A DNA stretch of 64,000 nt, from NCBI GenBank assembly GCA_031551355.1, contig JAVBNT010000002.1:62001-126000 (forward strand), read 5' to 3'. Origin of the DNA: JAVBNT01 sp031551355. Its GTDB lineage: Bacteria; Vulcanimicrobiota; CADAWZ01. A program made the translations under genes and the position numbers. The notes beneath the pieces are model-generated. The model did no database searches, had not been told where the DNA came from, and saw only the letters and a list, made by a program, of their open reading frames with translations. Shown here in pieces: positions 1-8,823 of the stretch (its first letter is position 1; each line of letters begins with the position of its first letter).

Positions 1-885
1 ATGTCGCCTTTGGATATGGGCATTTCACAGGACAACAACAGAACCAACCAATTTTTCAACGGCGGCTTTATAGAAATCAGGATCAACCATCAGATAGATG
101 CTAATGACAGCGATCCTAATGATCTGTTCATATACATACCGACAGGAACCTGCAGTTCCGGCAGCTACAGTTTTTCAAAAGGAGATTATATCGTCAGGTT
201 TGGTCTTGACAAACATTTCACCGCGAGTCCTCCGGGAACATACAGTTATGAAGCTTACCTTACCGGCAAATTAAATTATCAGAACAGAGATGACGGTTCC
301 ACCGTATTCTCTTTGAATTCTTCAATAGAACAGATTTTTAATGATTTAAAAAATTGCAAATACTACGGAAACAACGGTTCGATCTCGAATGATAAAGTAA
401 ATTTTCCTGCATATCAAACAAACAACAACAAGCAAACATACGAGTCTATTTTTAGTGAAATGAAATCGGCATTAGCTAATTTTGAATATTTCGGCGATCA
501 AACCAATTCCGAAGATTTTGCCCTGAAATTAGAGGCTGACGGACAATTAAAAATTGACAGTCTTGCGGCTTTTCCGCAAAAAATAGATCCGGAAACCGGA
601 GAACCGCATCTCAAACTGGCCGGATTTCTCGACAGAGGCTTCGGCGTAAATGACACTCTCATCGGCGGCATGATTTTCACCAGAAAAGGCAGTTTCATGG
701 CAGACTGTCAGGGAGGCTCGGTGTCAGTGAAAGGCGGAGTAGTAGCCTACGGTGAGAATTATGGCGGCGGTAAAATAGATATTGCCAACGCCAACTTTAT
801 AAACTTTTGCTATGATCCTGATTATATGGGGTTTTATTATAGAAAAGAAGCTTACACTATATACCTTTACAGAGCGGTTTTCTGA
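1..885 (+). CDS. C-terminal part of a giant PilX-like pseudopilin, cut by the window start
   Basis: The reading frame is open from base 1 to a TGA at 883-885. The ATG at base 1 aligns with an internal methionine (about residue 689) of the neighbouring 971-residue protein at 1582-4497, so this is the tail of a paralogue whose N-terminus lies outside the window, not a complete gene. The two proteins align from end to end over about 290 residues, including the motifs KIDPETGEPH, GGMIFTRKGSF and FCYDPDYMGF. The tail is probably mostly beta structure. The tandem arrangement suggests a local gene duplication. The function is inferred only from the paralogue: an extracellular or pilus-associated minor pseudopilin. 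Confidence 0.8.
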   Translation: MSPLDMGISQDNNRTNQFFNGGFIEIRINHQIDANDSDPNDLFIYIPTGTCSSGSYSFSKGDYIVRFGLDKHFTASPPGTYSYEAYLTGKLNYQNRDDGSTVFSLNSSIEQIFNDLKNCKYYGNNGSISNDKVNFPAYQTNNNKQTYESIFSEMKSALANFEYFGDQTNSEDFALKLEADGQLKIDSLAAFPQKIDPETGEPHLKLAGFLDRGFGVNDTLIGGMIFTRKGSFMADCQGGSVSVKGGVVAYGENYGGGKIDIANANFINFCYDPDYMGFYYRKEAYTIYLYRAVF

Positions 886-903
886 TTTCCGGAGCAGCAC
901 CCT

Positions 904-1061
904 TCAATGTCATTAAGCTAAGAGAAAATGGTTTCTCACGGAGCAGAGGAGAACACAGAGAGGTCTTAACCGGCATTTATTCTCCGTGGCCTCTGTGCCC
1001 TCTGTGAGAGATCCAAAGATCTCAAAATCGGCTATGAAAAATACTAACTTAATGACATTGA
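904..1061. repeat. Palindromic dispersed element, copy 1 (MITE-like)
   Basis: The element is bounded by a perfect 14-bp inverted repeat, TCAATGTCATTAAG at 904-917 and its complement at 1048-1061. Inside lies a second, imperfect inverted pair rich in CTCTGTG / CACAGAG. The same element occurs at 27020-27185 (full length, degenerate ends) and as a half copy at 29977-30033. Conserved blocks include AGATCTCAAAAT and GAGAACACAGAGAG. It encodes nothing and looks like a non-autonomous mobile or REP-like element. CTCTGTG-rich dispersed palindromes are known in many bacteria; I cannot assign a named family. Confidence 0.75.
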
Positions 1062-1502
1062 GCGCCCTTAGGCCGCAACCCTGTTATATTTTATTGGGGC
1101 TTATTAGCTAAGCACAACGGTATTTAGAGCAATTTACATTCCGTATGTCATTGAAATCCGGTAAATCTACTTAGAGAAACGGCTTAGACATCATCGCGAT
1201 ATTCCGCCTGTGTGGTAAAGTCTTTCAGAAGGTTACACCTGTATTTTTTGCCCGGCAGAGTATGACAGTTTGATTACAAATTGCTACAGCCCGTCAAACC
1301 CTACCAAATTTATGTACATTCTTTCCACCCCCATTTTAAACGGCACGCTATATCTTTTGCCGCCAACGTTTTTATATATCCACGCCCTGGTTTACACCTA
1401 ATGAAACGTTAACATAACCACTTTAAATAATCGTGATTTGGTAAAATAAATGTAAAATTACATGTTATTTTGTTAAATATATGTTACGATTTGTTAATAT
1501 AT

Positions 1503-1532
1503 TTGCATTTTTTGTTAATTTTTTGTTACAAT
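1503..1532 (+). promoter_or_regulatory. Sigma-70-like promoter for the PilX-like gene
   Basis: TTGCAT (1503-1508) and TACAAT (1527-1532) are separated by 18 bases, about 50 bases upstream of the start codon. The surrounding sequence from about 1430 is highly AT-rich and repeats a TTTGTTAA-like motif roughly five times, which could act as UP elements or an operator. Confidence 0.5.
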
Positions 1533-1581
1533 AATAGTAAATCCAAATAAACACTTACCATAATATATGGAGGCTAGGTTT

Positions 1582-4497
1582 ATGGCAAAAGAAAGCATTA
1601 AAAAAAGAGGTATTATACTCATCACCGTAATGCTTTTACTGACAGTAATAATAATGTTGGCCGCTCTTTTAACAACATCGGCAAAAAACTCCCTGCTGCT
1701 TGGAAATACTTACAGTAAAAATGAACAGGCTATGCATGCCGCACTATCAGGACTTGAATACGCAAGAGCAAGAATTTACGAAAACCCCCACTGGATGCAA
1801 AATGACTCATACAGTCCAGGAGAATACCTGAAAGAAAGCGACAAAGGAAATTTCTACAGACTTTTTAATGACATTATTTTTGAAGATGAATCAGAACAAG
1901 TCGCAGTAGGTTATATCGGCGAAGCAGGAAAAAACAGCCGGACAAAGTTTGAGATCGCATTTTCACAGGCCGGCGCCGAATCGCGCAATATCCATTACGT
2001 GTCATGCAACAATACAATGAGCGGTACCGACAAAGCTACGCGCATAAAAAATAACAACGGCTGGAGCGACTTCAGGACGGTCGGAAAAGGCAAAATCCAT
2101 ATAATCTCCAGAGGCATTTGCGACGGCATCGTCAAATATGCGGAAGGATATCTTGACGTTTCAATAATGGGCGACGCCGGCTCCTGTTCCATCGCCAGGG
2201 ATGATATTAATGTAAACCTTTCCGGCAGCAATCCCCTTTTTCTGGTGAGCTACAAGGATGGTTCCGCAATTGACAAAAAAACGGAACTCCGCTCCGTAAA
2301 TACTATTAACATATCCTCGGGAATTGTCAGCAATCCGCTTTGTTTTTCACTTGACAGGCAGGGTACGGCCTACGGCTCCCCATCAGTATCGGTTAATGGA
2401 AATCAGCTTAGCGAAGGATTTAACGAAAAATACGGCATTGACATAGATACACAATCCGGCAAGGAAACGGAACAGCTTTTAAACGGAGCTGAGGGCATAA
2501 CCTGGGAAAATGTTAACAAAAATTCGACCGGCAAGGAGATTGTCTTCCGGCAAATGCCGTCCGGGGCCTATATCTATGTGAAAAACCTTGGTGACGGCAG
2601 CGGAGGATGGAAATACTGCGACATCTCTAACATCACGGCCATGGATAAAGACGCCTTTAAGGCCCTGACCCTTAATACAACCGTAAGCGACAACAACCGC
2701 AATGAAATTTTTAAAACCCCTCCGGCTACAACAGGGGTTTCTTTTAACGGTGAGACAATGACTTTCAGTTCCAACACCAATATCAGAACAACCGACAGTA
2801 TTTTAATCGGCTGTGTTGACAATTTGTCTTTCCTGAGCGGCAGTTCCATAAGCCTCTCTCAGCGTTCAAGGGTTAACGTCGTTTTTCAGGAAAACGAGGA
2901 GGATGCTTCCCAAAATCCGGTATTGAGCGTCGGGAGCAGTCAAAGCTCAAACTCAAGCCTCTACTGCCATGGAGAACTCAAAGGCAGCGGCAAAGTAATG
3001 TCCAGCGGAAGCATCTATATGCAGGGCGGCTCTTACTTTGATACCGCAAAGAACAGCGGCGTATCCGTATACGCCGAAAACGATGTAGAAGTAATACCTT
3101 CAACGGCTATCGACCGGACTGAAGAGGCGACAAAAGCTCTGGAAGATTTTTTATGCGGTACAAACGGAATCTGGGATCAATTTTATTTAGATGCCAATGC
3201 AGAGGGCGAGAAGCATGCCAATGGAGAGCAGGAGGGAGAATGGGATGAAAGCGCCGCAGCCCGATACCTGCTTGACTACAAAAACTCCAACGATAAAAAT
3301 CTGTCTCAGGTTTTGGAAGAGCTTGGGTGTAAAAATGACGACGACAAACTTTTATACGCAAAAACGATTATCGGCGGTAACAGCATTTTAACCGGCTCCG
3401 GTATCGAAAGTCCTGATTATAATGCCGTCGAAGGAAGAACTTACGGAGATATGCAAATAGACGCCCTGACTAATAATAATAATCTTGATTCCAATATTGA
3501 CATCAAAGAAAAACAGTATGATCCTTACTACAGTGATTATAAAGAGAGTGAGACCATCAGTAACTCACAATGGCAAATATCAGACCCGACAGCCAAAGTA
3601 AAACTTTCCATAAATTATTTCGATGACTTTGGATTTAACACGATAATGTCGGATTTGGACATGGGTATTTCACAGAACAACATCAGAAAAAATCAGGTTT
3701 TCGAAGGCAGTTTTATAGAAATCAGAATAAACCGGCAGAATGGTAATGGTGACGCCAACCCGGACGATCTGTTTATATATATACCGACCCAAACCTGCAG
3801 CTCCGGCGATTACAGTTTTTCAAAAGGAGATTACCTGGTCAGATTCGGACTTGATAAACATTTCAGTGTCAGTCCTCCCGGAACATACAGCTATGAAGCT
3901 TACCTGACCGGCAAACTGAACGTTCAAACCAGAGACGACGGTTCCAGCGTATTTTCCTTAAATTCCTCGATACAGCAGATTTTCAATGATTTGGAAAGCT
4001 GCAAATACTATGGAAACAACGGCTCTATTTCCAATGACAAAGTTAGCTTTCCTTACAGCTACACCGATAAATTTGCTCAAATGAAAAATGCGCTACCTAA
4101 TTTTGAATATTTCGGCAAGGGTGATGAGTATACCAATCCGGATCACTTCGCCATAAAGTTAGATGGCGGACAGCTGCAAATAGACTGCCTGGCGGCTTTT
4201 CCTCAAAAAATAGACCCTGAATCAGGGGAACCGCATATAAAACTCGCCGGATTCCTAGACAGAAGCTTCGGTGCCAACGACACCCTTATCGGCGGCATGA
4301 TTTTTACGAGAAACGGTAGTTTCAAGGCTGACTGCCAGGGCGGCTCGGTATCCGTAAAGGGCGGTGTGGTTGCCTACGGCAAAGGAATAGATATTACCAA
4401 TGCCAATTTTGTAAACTTCTGCTATGATCCGGATTATATGGGCTTTTATTACGGAAAAGAAGCTTATGCCACCTATCTTTTCAGAGCGGTCTTTTGA
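1582..4497 (+). CDS. Giant PilX-like pseudopilin (type IV pilus-associated)
   Basis: A 971-residue protein. The start is placed at ATG 1582 because the ATG at 1567 overlaps the ribosome binding site GGAGG (1569-1573), which sits 8 bases before 1582. The N-terminus has a short basic leader ending KKRG, then a hydrophobic helix (about residues 11-32) and an AALSGLEYARARI segment. This is the pattern of PilX/GspK-like minor pseudopilins, which lack the Glu at +5 of classical pilins. The rest is a large, probably beta-rich region with YAENDVEV-like repeats. The last 90 residues carry GGMIFTRNGSF and NFCYDPDYM, a module shared with the proteins at 37187-39493 and 61268-63589. It is probably exported to the pilus base or tip. 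No PilV/PilW partner is adjacent, unlike the other loci. Confidence 0.75.
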   Translation: MAKESIKKRGIILITVMLLLTVIIMLAALLTTSAKNSLLLGNTYSKNEQAMHAALSGLEYARARIYENPHWMQNDSYSPGEYLKESDKGNFYRLFNDIIFEDESEQVAVGYIGEAGKNSRTKFEIAFSQAGAESRNIHYVSCNNTMSGTDKATRIKNNNGWSDFRTVGKGKIHIISRGICDGIVKYAEGYLDVSIMGDAGSCSIARDDINVNLSGSNPLFLVSYKDGSAIDKKTELRSVNTINISSGIVSNPLCFSLDRQGTAYGSPSVSVNGNQLSEGFNEKYGIDIDTQSGKETEQLLNGAEGITWENVNKNSTGKEIVFRQMPSGAYIYVKNLGDGSGGWKYCDISNITAMDKDAFKALTLNTTVSDNNRNEIFKTPPATTGVSFNGETMTFSSNTNIRTTDSILIGCVDNLSFLSGSSISLSQRSRVNVVFQENEEDASQNPVLSVGSSQSSNSSLYCHGELKGSGKVMSSGSIYMQGGSYFDTAKNSGVSVYAENDVEVIPSTAIDRTEEATKALEDFLCGTNGIWDQFYLDANAEGEKHANGEQEGEWDESAAARYLLDYKNSNDKNLSQVLEELGCKNDDDKLLYAKTIIGGNSILTGSGIESPDYNAVEGRTYGDMQIDALTNNNNLDSNIDIKEKQYDPYYSDYKESETISNSQWQISDPTAKVKLSINYFDDFGFNTIMSDLDMGISQNNIRKNQVFEGSFIEIRINRQNGNGDANPDDLFIYIPTQTCSSGDYSFSKGDYLVRFGLDKHFSVSPPGTYSYEAYLTGKLNVQTRDDGSSVFSLNSSIQQIFNDLESCKYYGNNGSISNDKVSFPYSYTDKFAQMKNALPNFEYFGKGDEYTNPDHFAIKLDGGQLQIDCLAAFPQKIDPESGEPHIKLAGFLDRSFGANDTLIGGMIFTRNGSFKADCQGGSVSVKGGVVAYGKGIDITNANFVNFCYDPDYMGFYYGKEAYATYLFRAVF

Positions 4498-4547
4498 TAT
4501 ATCTTCAATGGGGAAACTATCTGCGAAAATGATGCAAACTAAAAATA

Positions 4548-4587
4548 TTAAAGGCTGTCGCTAAGAAAAAAGCAAAACAGCCTTTAA
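4548..4587. terminator. Bidirectional terminator hairpin between convergent genes
   Basis: An 11-bp perfect stem, TTAAAGGCTGT with its complement, around an A-rich 18-base loop, placed between the convergent genes ending at 4497 (+) and 4606 (-). T-rich sequence follows on the + side. Confidence 0.7.
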
Positions 4588-4605
4588 TTTCTAATAAAAC
4601 CCGTT

Positions 4606-6177
4606 TTACGGGACTATATAATCTCCGTTTTCATTCACTTTCAGAATCCAGGCGCCGGAAGCCATTCCGGCCCGATCCCCGTCAGTGGAATAGGTATGTC
4701 CGGAAATTACAAAGCTGCCGTCAGACGCCTGCATTATATTGTTACCGGCATCTTCCTCCGAACCGCCGTAAAGCCTGCTGAAAATGACTTTACCGCTGCC
4801 GGCATCCAACTGTGACGGATCGACAATAAAAAACCACAAATCATTCGTTCCGCCCTGATAATCAGGAGTCGCGTCTCCCGGTTCCAAATAGGTACTGCCG
4901 GTTACCGCCCATGTACCGTCGGCACACTCGGCAATCGACGTGGCAATATCCTGAGTATTCAGATCATATGTCCAGGCAGTTAGATCCGAAGTATCCTGCG
5001 GATTCAAAATCCATATAAACGCGCTTCCCTCCCCGGCAATATAGTTCATACCGGCAATCGCCAGACATCCCTGATAATCTCCTTTTGTAATTTCTATAAG
5101 CCCGTTGGCAGCCCCAAAATTAGCGCCTCCCTGATCAAGCGGCACCGAGTCCTCAATTGAAAAACCATTCGGATCAAGGAACCACACATAGGCATAATTA
5201 TAGAAAATAGGCAAAAAAGGATGTTCGGTATTAAGATAACCGGCAATCGCCAGCCTGCCGTCAGCCATCTCTATCATCTTGTTTGGGTAAACCCCATCAG
5301 GCATATCGACAGGCGGAGAAACCGGAAGCAAAGTATTCGGGTCCAACATGGAAAGAGTAGTTATAACATGGGTTACAAAAGATTGATCTGTGTATCTGTT
5401 GACACTGCCGACAACCAGATTTCCGGCATGGGAACCACTCTCAAGCTGAATGACACTGAAAGCATCTTTTCCTGGCAGGGCGGAATCATTTATTACCGTA
5501 AGCGTCACCGGATCCACTATCCAAATATGTGCTACCGGCGGGTCGGCATCTCCGGGAGCCGTATCACCGACAATGGCCAGACGTCCGTCGGACAGTTCAA
5601 TCATGCTAATTGCCCCGGACCAAAACTCCTGCGAAAGTTTAAGACTCCTGGGGACCCTGTTGCCGCTGAAGATGTCATCAAAAATCCACAAATGCGCATT
5701 ATCATGATCTGTAAGGCTGCCGACAAAAGCCAAACCTCCGGTCGACAGCTCAATCGCATAATTCGCTTCCGATCCCTGCCCGCCGATTGTCTGATTAAAA
5801 AGCGTAACCGGCAAAACCCCGTCCTGAATAGTATTTCCCGACACAGTAATGGACGCGGAGTTATCGGCATACCCTATCGGCGTTTTTTTCGAAAAGGCAA
5901 GCTCATAATTGCCCTTAGCAATATTTTCAAATTTATAGTAACCGTCAGCACCGGTAATAACACTGCCGGCGGCTTTGCTGTTCAAAGTTACGGTGACACC
6001 TTCAAGCAAAGCACCAAATTCACTGTGTACAACGCCTTCAAGAACAAACGTTTCTCCCGGAGGAATCGGCTGGGGAGAGAACGTTCCGAAACTAGTATCG
6101 CATGAATTACCGGAACATCCGTAAAGCACAAACATTGCTGTAAACAAAACCAGAAAAATACGAAAAAATTCTCTCAT
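4606..6177 (-). CDS. Lipoprotein with carboxypeptidase-regulatory-like domain and beta-propeller-like repeats
   Basis: 523 residues. A hydrophobic signal ends in the lipobox VLYGC (Cys21), so it is a secreted lipoprotein. Residues about 45-100 form a carboxypeptidase-regulatory-like (Ig-type) domain, with GVVHSEFGALLEGVTVTL and DGYYKFENIAKGNYEL. The remainder is built of repeats such as ELSDGRLAIVGD, EMADGRLAIAGY and QASDGSFVISGH, each about 50-60 residues, typical of Kelch-like or delta-60-like propellers. An AGAGGG ribosome binding site precedes the ATG. It is probably a surface or periplasmic binding protein; the ligand is unknown. It stands alone, ending at the hairpin 4548-4587. Confidence 0.75.
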   Translation of the reverse strand: MREFFRIFLVLFTAMFVLYGCSGNSCDTSFGTFSPQPIPPGETFVLEGVVHSEFGALLEGVTVTLNSKAAGSVITGADGYYKFENIAKGNYELAFSKKTPIGYADNSASITVSGNTIQDGVLPVTLFNQTIGGQGSEANYAIELSTGGLAFVGSLTDHDNAHLWIFDDIFSGNRVPRSLKLSQEFWSGAISMIELSDGRLAIVGDTAPGDADPPVAHIWIVDPVTLTVINDSALPGKDAFSVIQLESGSHAGNLVVGSVNRYTDQSFVTHVITTLSMLDPNTLLPVSPPVDMPDGVYPNKMIEMADGRLAIAGYLNTEHPFLPIFYNYAYVWFLDPNGFSIEDSVPLDQGGANFGAANGLIEITKGDYQGCLAIAGMNYIAGEGSAFIWILNPQDTSDLTAWTYDLNTQDIATSIAECADGTWAVTGSTYLEPGDATPDYQGGTNDLWFFIVDPSQLDAGSGKVIFSRLYGGSEEDAGNNIMQASDGSFVISGHTYSTDGDRAGMASGAWILKVNENGDYIVP

Positions 6178-6295
6178 AAAAATCCCTCTCTTAAAATTTA
6201 ATTATTAAATCAATAATTAAAGTATAGCATAAAAAAAATATATTAAAAGAGGGTAAACAAAATCGTCAAAAACACGCTTAAAAAGCATAAAAAAC

Positions 6296-6327
6296 AGTCC
6301 CCTGAGAAGCAAAATTCCCAAGGGACT
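6296..6327 (-). terminator. Intrinsic terminator of the Met/Gly-rich repeat gene
   Basis: AGTCCC/GGGACT stem with an imperfect extension. Read on the minus strand it is followed by GTTTTTT, just downstream of the stop codon at 6353. Confidence 0.6.
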
Positions 6328-6352
6328 AATTATAAAAACTAAATATTAAAAA

Positions 6353-7525
6353 TTATCCAAAAAGGCTTGAGAGTCCGCCGCCGAGGGCACCGCCAAGCAA
6401 ACCGCCGCCAATGCCGCCGAGCATACTGGTAAGAATGTTAGATGAATTGCCTCCGAAAGAACCGCCGAGAAGACCGCCGCCCAAACCGCCAAGTATACTG
6501 CTAAGAGGGTTTGAGCCGCCAACCATATTGCCAATACCGCTGCCAAGAAGACCACCGGTCATGCCGCCAAGAATTCCTCCCATGGGATTCGACATTCCGC
6601 TTCCCATAAGACTGCCCAGACCACCGCCGAGAAGTCCGCCAAGCATGTTGCTATTGCCCATACCCGACATACCCATACCAAGACCCATTCCTAATCCGCC
6701 CATACTGCCAAGACCCGACATACCCATGCCCAGTCCACCCATACTTCCGAGACCCGACATACCCATGCCCAGTCCACCCATACTTCCGAGACCCGACATA
6801 CCCATGCCCATGCCGCCCATACTGCCAAGACCCGACATACCCATGCCCAGTCCACCCATACTTCCGAGACCCGACATACCCATGCCCATGCCGCCCATAC
6901 TGCCAAGACCCGACATACCCATGCCCATGCCGCCCATGCCGGAATTCATGCCGCCCTGCATCATTTGCTGCAGCATCATTTGCATCATCATCTGCTGCAT
7001 CATCTGCTGCTGCATCATCTGTTGCAACATTTGCTGCTGCTGTTGCTGCTGTGCCTGCGGGCAGGAATTGGACATTGAGCCGCACATATTACCCATATTG
7101 CCCATAGCATTGTTTCCACAGCCATTACTCTGACCGCCGCCGAAACCATTCTGCATCATCTGTTGCATCATCTGCATCATCATTTGCATCATCTGCTGCA
7201 TCATCTGTTGCTGTTGCTGCATTTGTCCGCCGAACATACTTCCCATCTGATTGCAGCAGCCGCCAAACCCGGGAACCATACCCATGCCGCCGTTCATACC
7301 GCAATTAGAGCCGTTTCCGAGACCTAACCCAAGGTTAAGGGAAAGTCCGCAGCCGTTGCTCTTTTCATTTGAATCTCCGGACAGGTTAAGCAAATCCGAA
7401 ATGTTCATTCCGATATTGATATTCAAACCCATAGAAGGCATCATCGAACCAAGACCGCACATGGAACCCATATTGCCAATTGAACCCATATTACCCAGAC
7501 CAAGCATACTGTTTATATTACACAT
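6353..7525 (-). CDS. Extreme Met/Gly/Gln-rich low-complexity repeat protein
   Basis: 390 residues with no recognisable family and no signal peptide. The order along the chain is: a Met/Gly/Asn-rich N-terminus with scattered Cys (NGCG, GGCCNQM); a Gln/Met block made almost only of Q and M (about residues 101-123); a second Q/M block (about 157-193); six perfect or near-perfect 13-residue repeats of GMGMSGLGSMGG plus M or L; and a C-terminal glycine-zipper-like region with repeated ILGG and GGGLLGG. The ATG is preceded by AAGGAGG 12 bases upstream. A TATAAT-like -10 lies at 7581-7586 and a terminator follows the gene, so it looks like a real, separately expressed gene. Coding is supported by the ribosome binding site, terminator and in-frame repeat length (39 bp). 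Metal binding (Met and Cys), self-assembly or membrane insertion are possible. The function is unknown. Confidence 0.7.
   Translation of the reverse strand: MCNINSMLGLGNMGSIGNMGSMCGLGSMMPSMGLNINIGMNISDLLNLSGDSNEKSNGCGLSLNLGLGLGNGSNCGMNGGMGMVPGFGGCCNQMGSMFGGQMQQQQQMMQQMMQMMMQMMQQMMQNGFGGGQSNGCGNNAMGNMGNMCGSMSNSCPQAQQQQQQQMLQQMMQQQMMQQMMMQMMLQQMMQGGMNSGMGGMGMGMSGLGSMGGMGMGMSGLGSMGGLGMGMSGLGSMGGMGMGMSGLGSMGGLGMGMSGLGSMGGLGMGMSGLGSMGGLGMGLGMGMSGMGNSNMLGGLLGGGLGSLMGSGMSNPMGGILGGMTGGLLGSGIGNMVGGSNPLSSILGGLGGGLLGGSFGGNSSNILTSMLGGIGGGLLGGALGGGLSSLFG
6692..6925 (-). repeat. Six tandem 39-bp coding repeats
   Basis: Six contiguous 39-bp units, 6692-6730 through 6887-6925, each encoding GMGMSGLGSMGG plus Met or Leu. 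Two sequence variants alternate (one with CAGTCCACCC, one with CATGCCGCCC), so the array has probably grown by unequal crossing over or slippage. The unit length keeps the frame. Confidence 0.9.
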
Positions 7526-7634
7526 AATAGTTTAGTACCTCCTTAAAAAAAGAAAAAAACTTAACTGACATCTTAAGACGATTATATCACTGCAGCCCCT
7601 GTCTAAAACTTAACTTTTATGGGTTTTTATTAAC

Positions 7635-7658
7635 TTTTTGTAAATTTTTTTACAAAAA
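7635..7658. terminator. AT-rich perfect inverted repeat after the adenylate-forming-enzyme gene
   Basis: TTTTTGTAAA and its exact complement with a 4-base loop lie 16 bases beyond the stop codon at 7675 (minus strand). They could act as a weak terminator for the upstream operon or as an operator. Confidence 0.4.
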
Positions 7659-7674
7659 ACGGATCCAAACACTC

Positions 7675-8802
7675 TTAATCAGTAAAATAATAAAACCCTT
7701 TAACACATTTTACGGCCAGACGCGTCCTCAGCCAGCCTCTCAAAAACATAGCGGATGTCGCAGCCGGGTTATTCCAAAAACCGGAAAACAGTGACGGTCC
7801 GCGAAAAAAAAGCTCCCCCCGGTAACCGGCCGGAAGCTCCGAACCGTCGGCAGACGAGCCTATTTTAGGCTGCACGTTATAAACCGGCAATCCCAGAAGA
7901 TTCCCGCCGGAATTGCCGGATTTGACAAAACAGTTCATTCCGGCGGCAGGAAACAAAGTACGGTCACAATTACGCATATCACCGTCAAAACCGGGGATTC
8001 CACCCCATGAAAACACTTTTGCAATATTGCCTGAAAAATCAGGAAAACGCTCTTTAAAGCGAACGTATTGCGGATGCTCCAAAAAAACATCGGCCGGAGA
8101 ATATTTTTCTATAACGCCGGAAGACAAAGCCTCCCGGCAGACAAGCCCGACCGGTAACCCGGCAAAAAGAGCCGGTAACGTATCCATAAACAAACCGGCC
8201 GGAGACGAAAAATTTATCGCGGCCAATATACGGGAACCCGTAGTAAACCCATAAGCAAGCATCGTGTTTACCGAATTATAGTATGCCATCGAATGTGAGA
8301 CTATTATTCCCAACGGTTCAAAAGAAGGCAGATATATAAGTGCCAGCGGATCTTCAGGGGAAAGATCCACTTCCGTAATATGGCCGGGACTGCGCGAAGC
8401 TTTAAAAAAACATGAAACCGGGAGCGATGATGAAAAAAAGAAAATATTATCGCTCTCATCAAAACTGCGAAAAGATTCGTCACAAAAAATAATTTTTGGC
8501 CGCACCTGCTGCAGTATTTCATCAATAACAGTAAACGGCCACAGCGGATCTATCGGAACAAAAACCGCTCCAATTGTTGCACAGGCAAAAAGCAGCGACA
8601 GTGAGGCAATACTGTTTTCGGCGATCACCGCCACCCTGTCGCCGGGATTTATTTTTTTCACCCGAAAAAGAAAATTCGCCGCCGCATCACACTCTAAAGA
8701 AAATTTTGCCCAGGTATATTCAATGCCACCGCAAACATCCGTGCATGCACACAAATCAGGTGTGAGTCTTGCCCTGTCAAACGGCCAGCTTCCTATATAC
8801 AT
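7675..8802 (-). CDS. Degenerate ANL-superfamily (AMP-binding) protein lacking P-loop and C-terminal domain
   Basis: 375 residues that match only the large N-terminal domain of acyl-CoA synthetases and NRPS adenylation domains: GDRVAVIAENS, ATIGAVFVPIDP, GYRGELFFRGPSLFSGFW and a final GWLRT. The usual phosphate-binding loop (TSGTTGxPKG) is replaced by LPSFEPLG after ALIY. The aspartate of the TGD motif is missing and the protein stops before the small C-terminal domain with the catalytic lysine (family length is normally over 500). It follows the CYTH gene by 21 bases, so they are probably co-transcribed. It is either a decayed synthetase or a non-catalytic acyl- or AMP-binding protein. Confidence 0.7.
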   Translation of the reverse strand: MYIGSWPFDRARLTPDLCACTDVCGGIEYTWAKFSLECDAAANFLFRVKKINPGDRVAVIAENSIASLSLLFACATIGAVFVPIDPLWPFTVIDEILQQVRPKIIFCDESFRSFDESDNIFFFSSSLPVSCFFKASRSPGHITEVDLSPEDPLALIYLPSFEPLGIIVSHSMAYYNSVNTMLAYGFTTGSRILAAINFSSPAGLFMDTLPALFAGLPVGLVCREALSSGVIEKYSPADVFLEHPQYVRFKERFPDFSGNIAKVFSWGGIPGFDGDMRNCDRTLFPAAGMNCFVKSGNSGGNLLGLPVYNVQPKIGSSADGSELPAGYRGELFFRGPSLFSGFWNNPAATSAMFLRGWLRTRLAVKCVKGFYYFTD

Positions 8803-8823
8803 AAAAATATCAAATCTCCGGTC

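Larger units (their letters stand above)
886..1581. other. Gene-free spacer between two PilX-like genes
   Basis: About 700 bases without a convincing ORF. It holds a palindromic dispersed element (904-1061), then a stretch of about 350 bases in which I recognise nothing. The last 150 bases are very AT-rich and carry several copies of a TGTTA-type motif and a likely promoter for the downstream gene. Confidence 0.7.

Noticed and set aside
1567..1581. Upstream ATG at 1567 as the start of the PilX-like gene
   Set aside because: Its GGAGG would lie inside the codons; the ATG at 1582 has the same GGAGG 8 bases upstream and gives a normal prepilin leader.
5221..6105. 294-codon plus-strand ORF opposite the propeller lipoprotein
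   Set aside because: Basic, low-complexity translation without family features; the minus strand has a signal peptide, lipobox and repeats.
6692..6925. 39-bp tandem array as a CRISPR
   Set aside because: Units are contiguous with no spacers and encode an in-frame protein repeat; no cas genes are nearby.
6411..7133. Long antisense ORF (240 codons) over the Met/Gly-rich repeat gene
   Set aside because: It arises because the 39-bp repeats are open in several frames; it has no ribosome binding site and gives a Pro/Ile/Met-only string. The minus-strand frame has the ribosome binding site and terminator.
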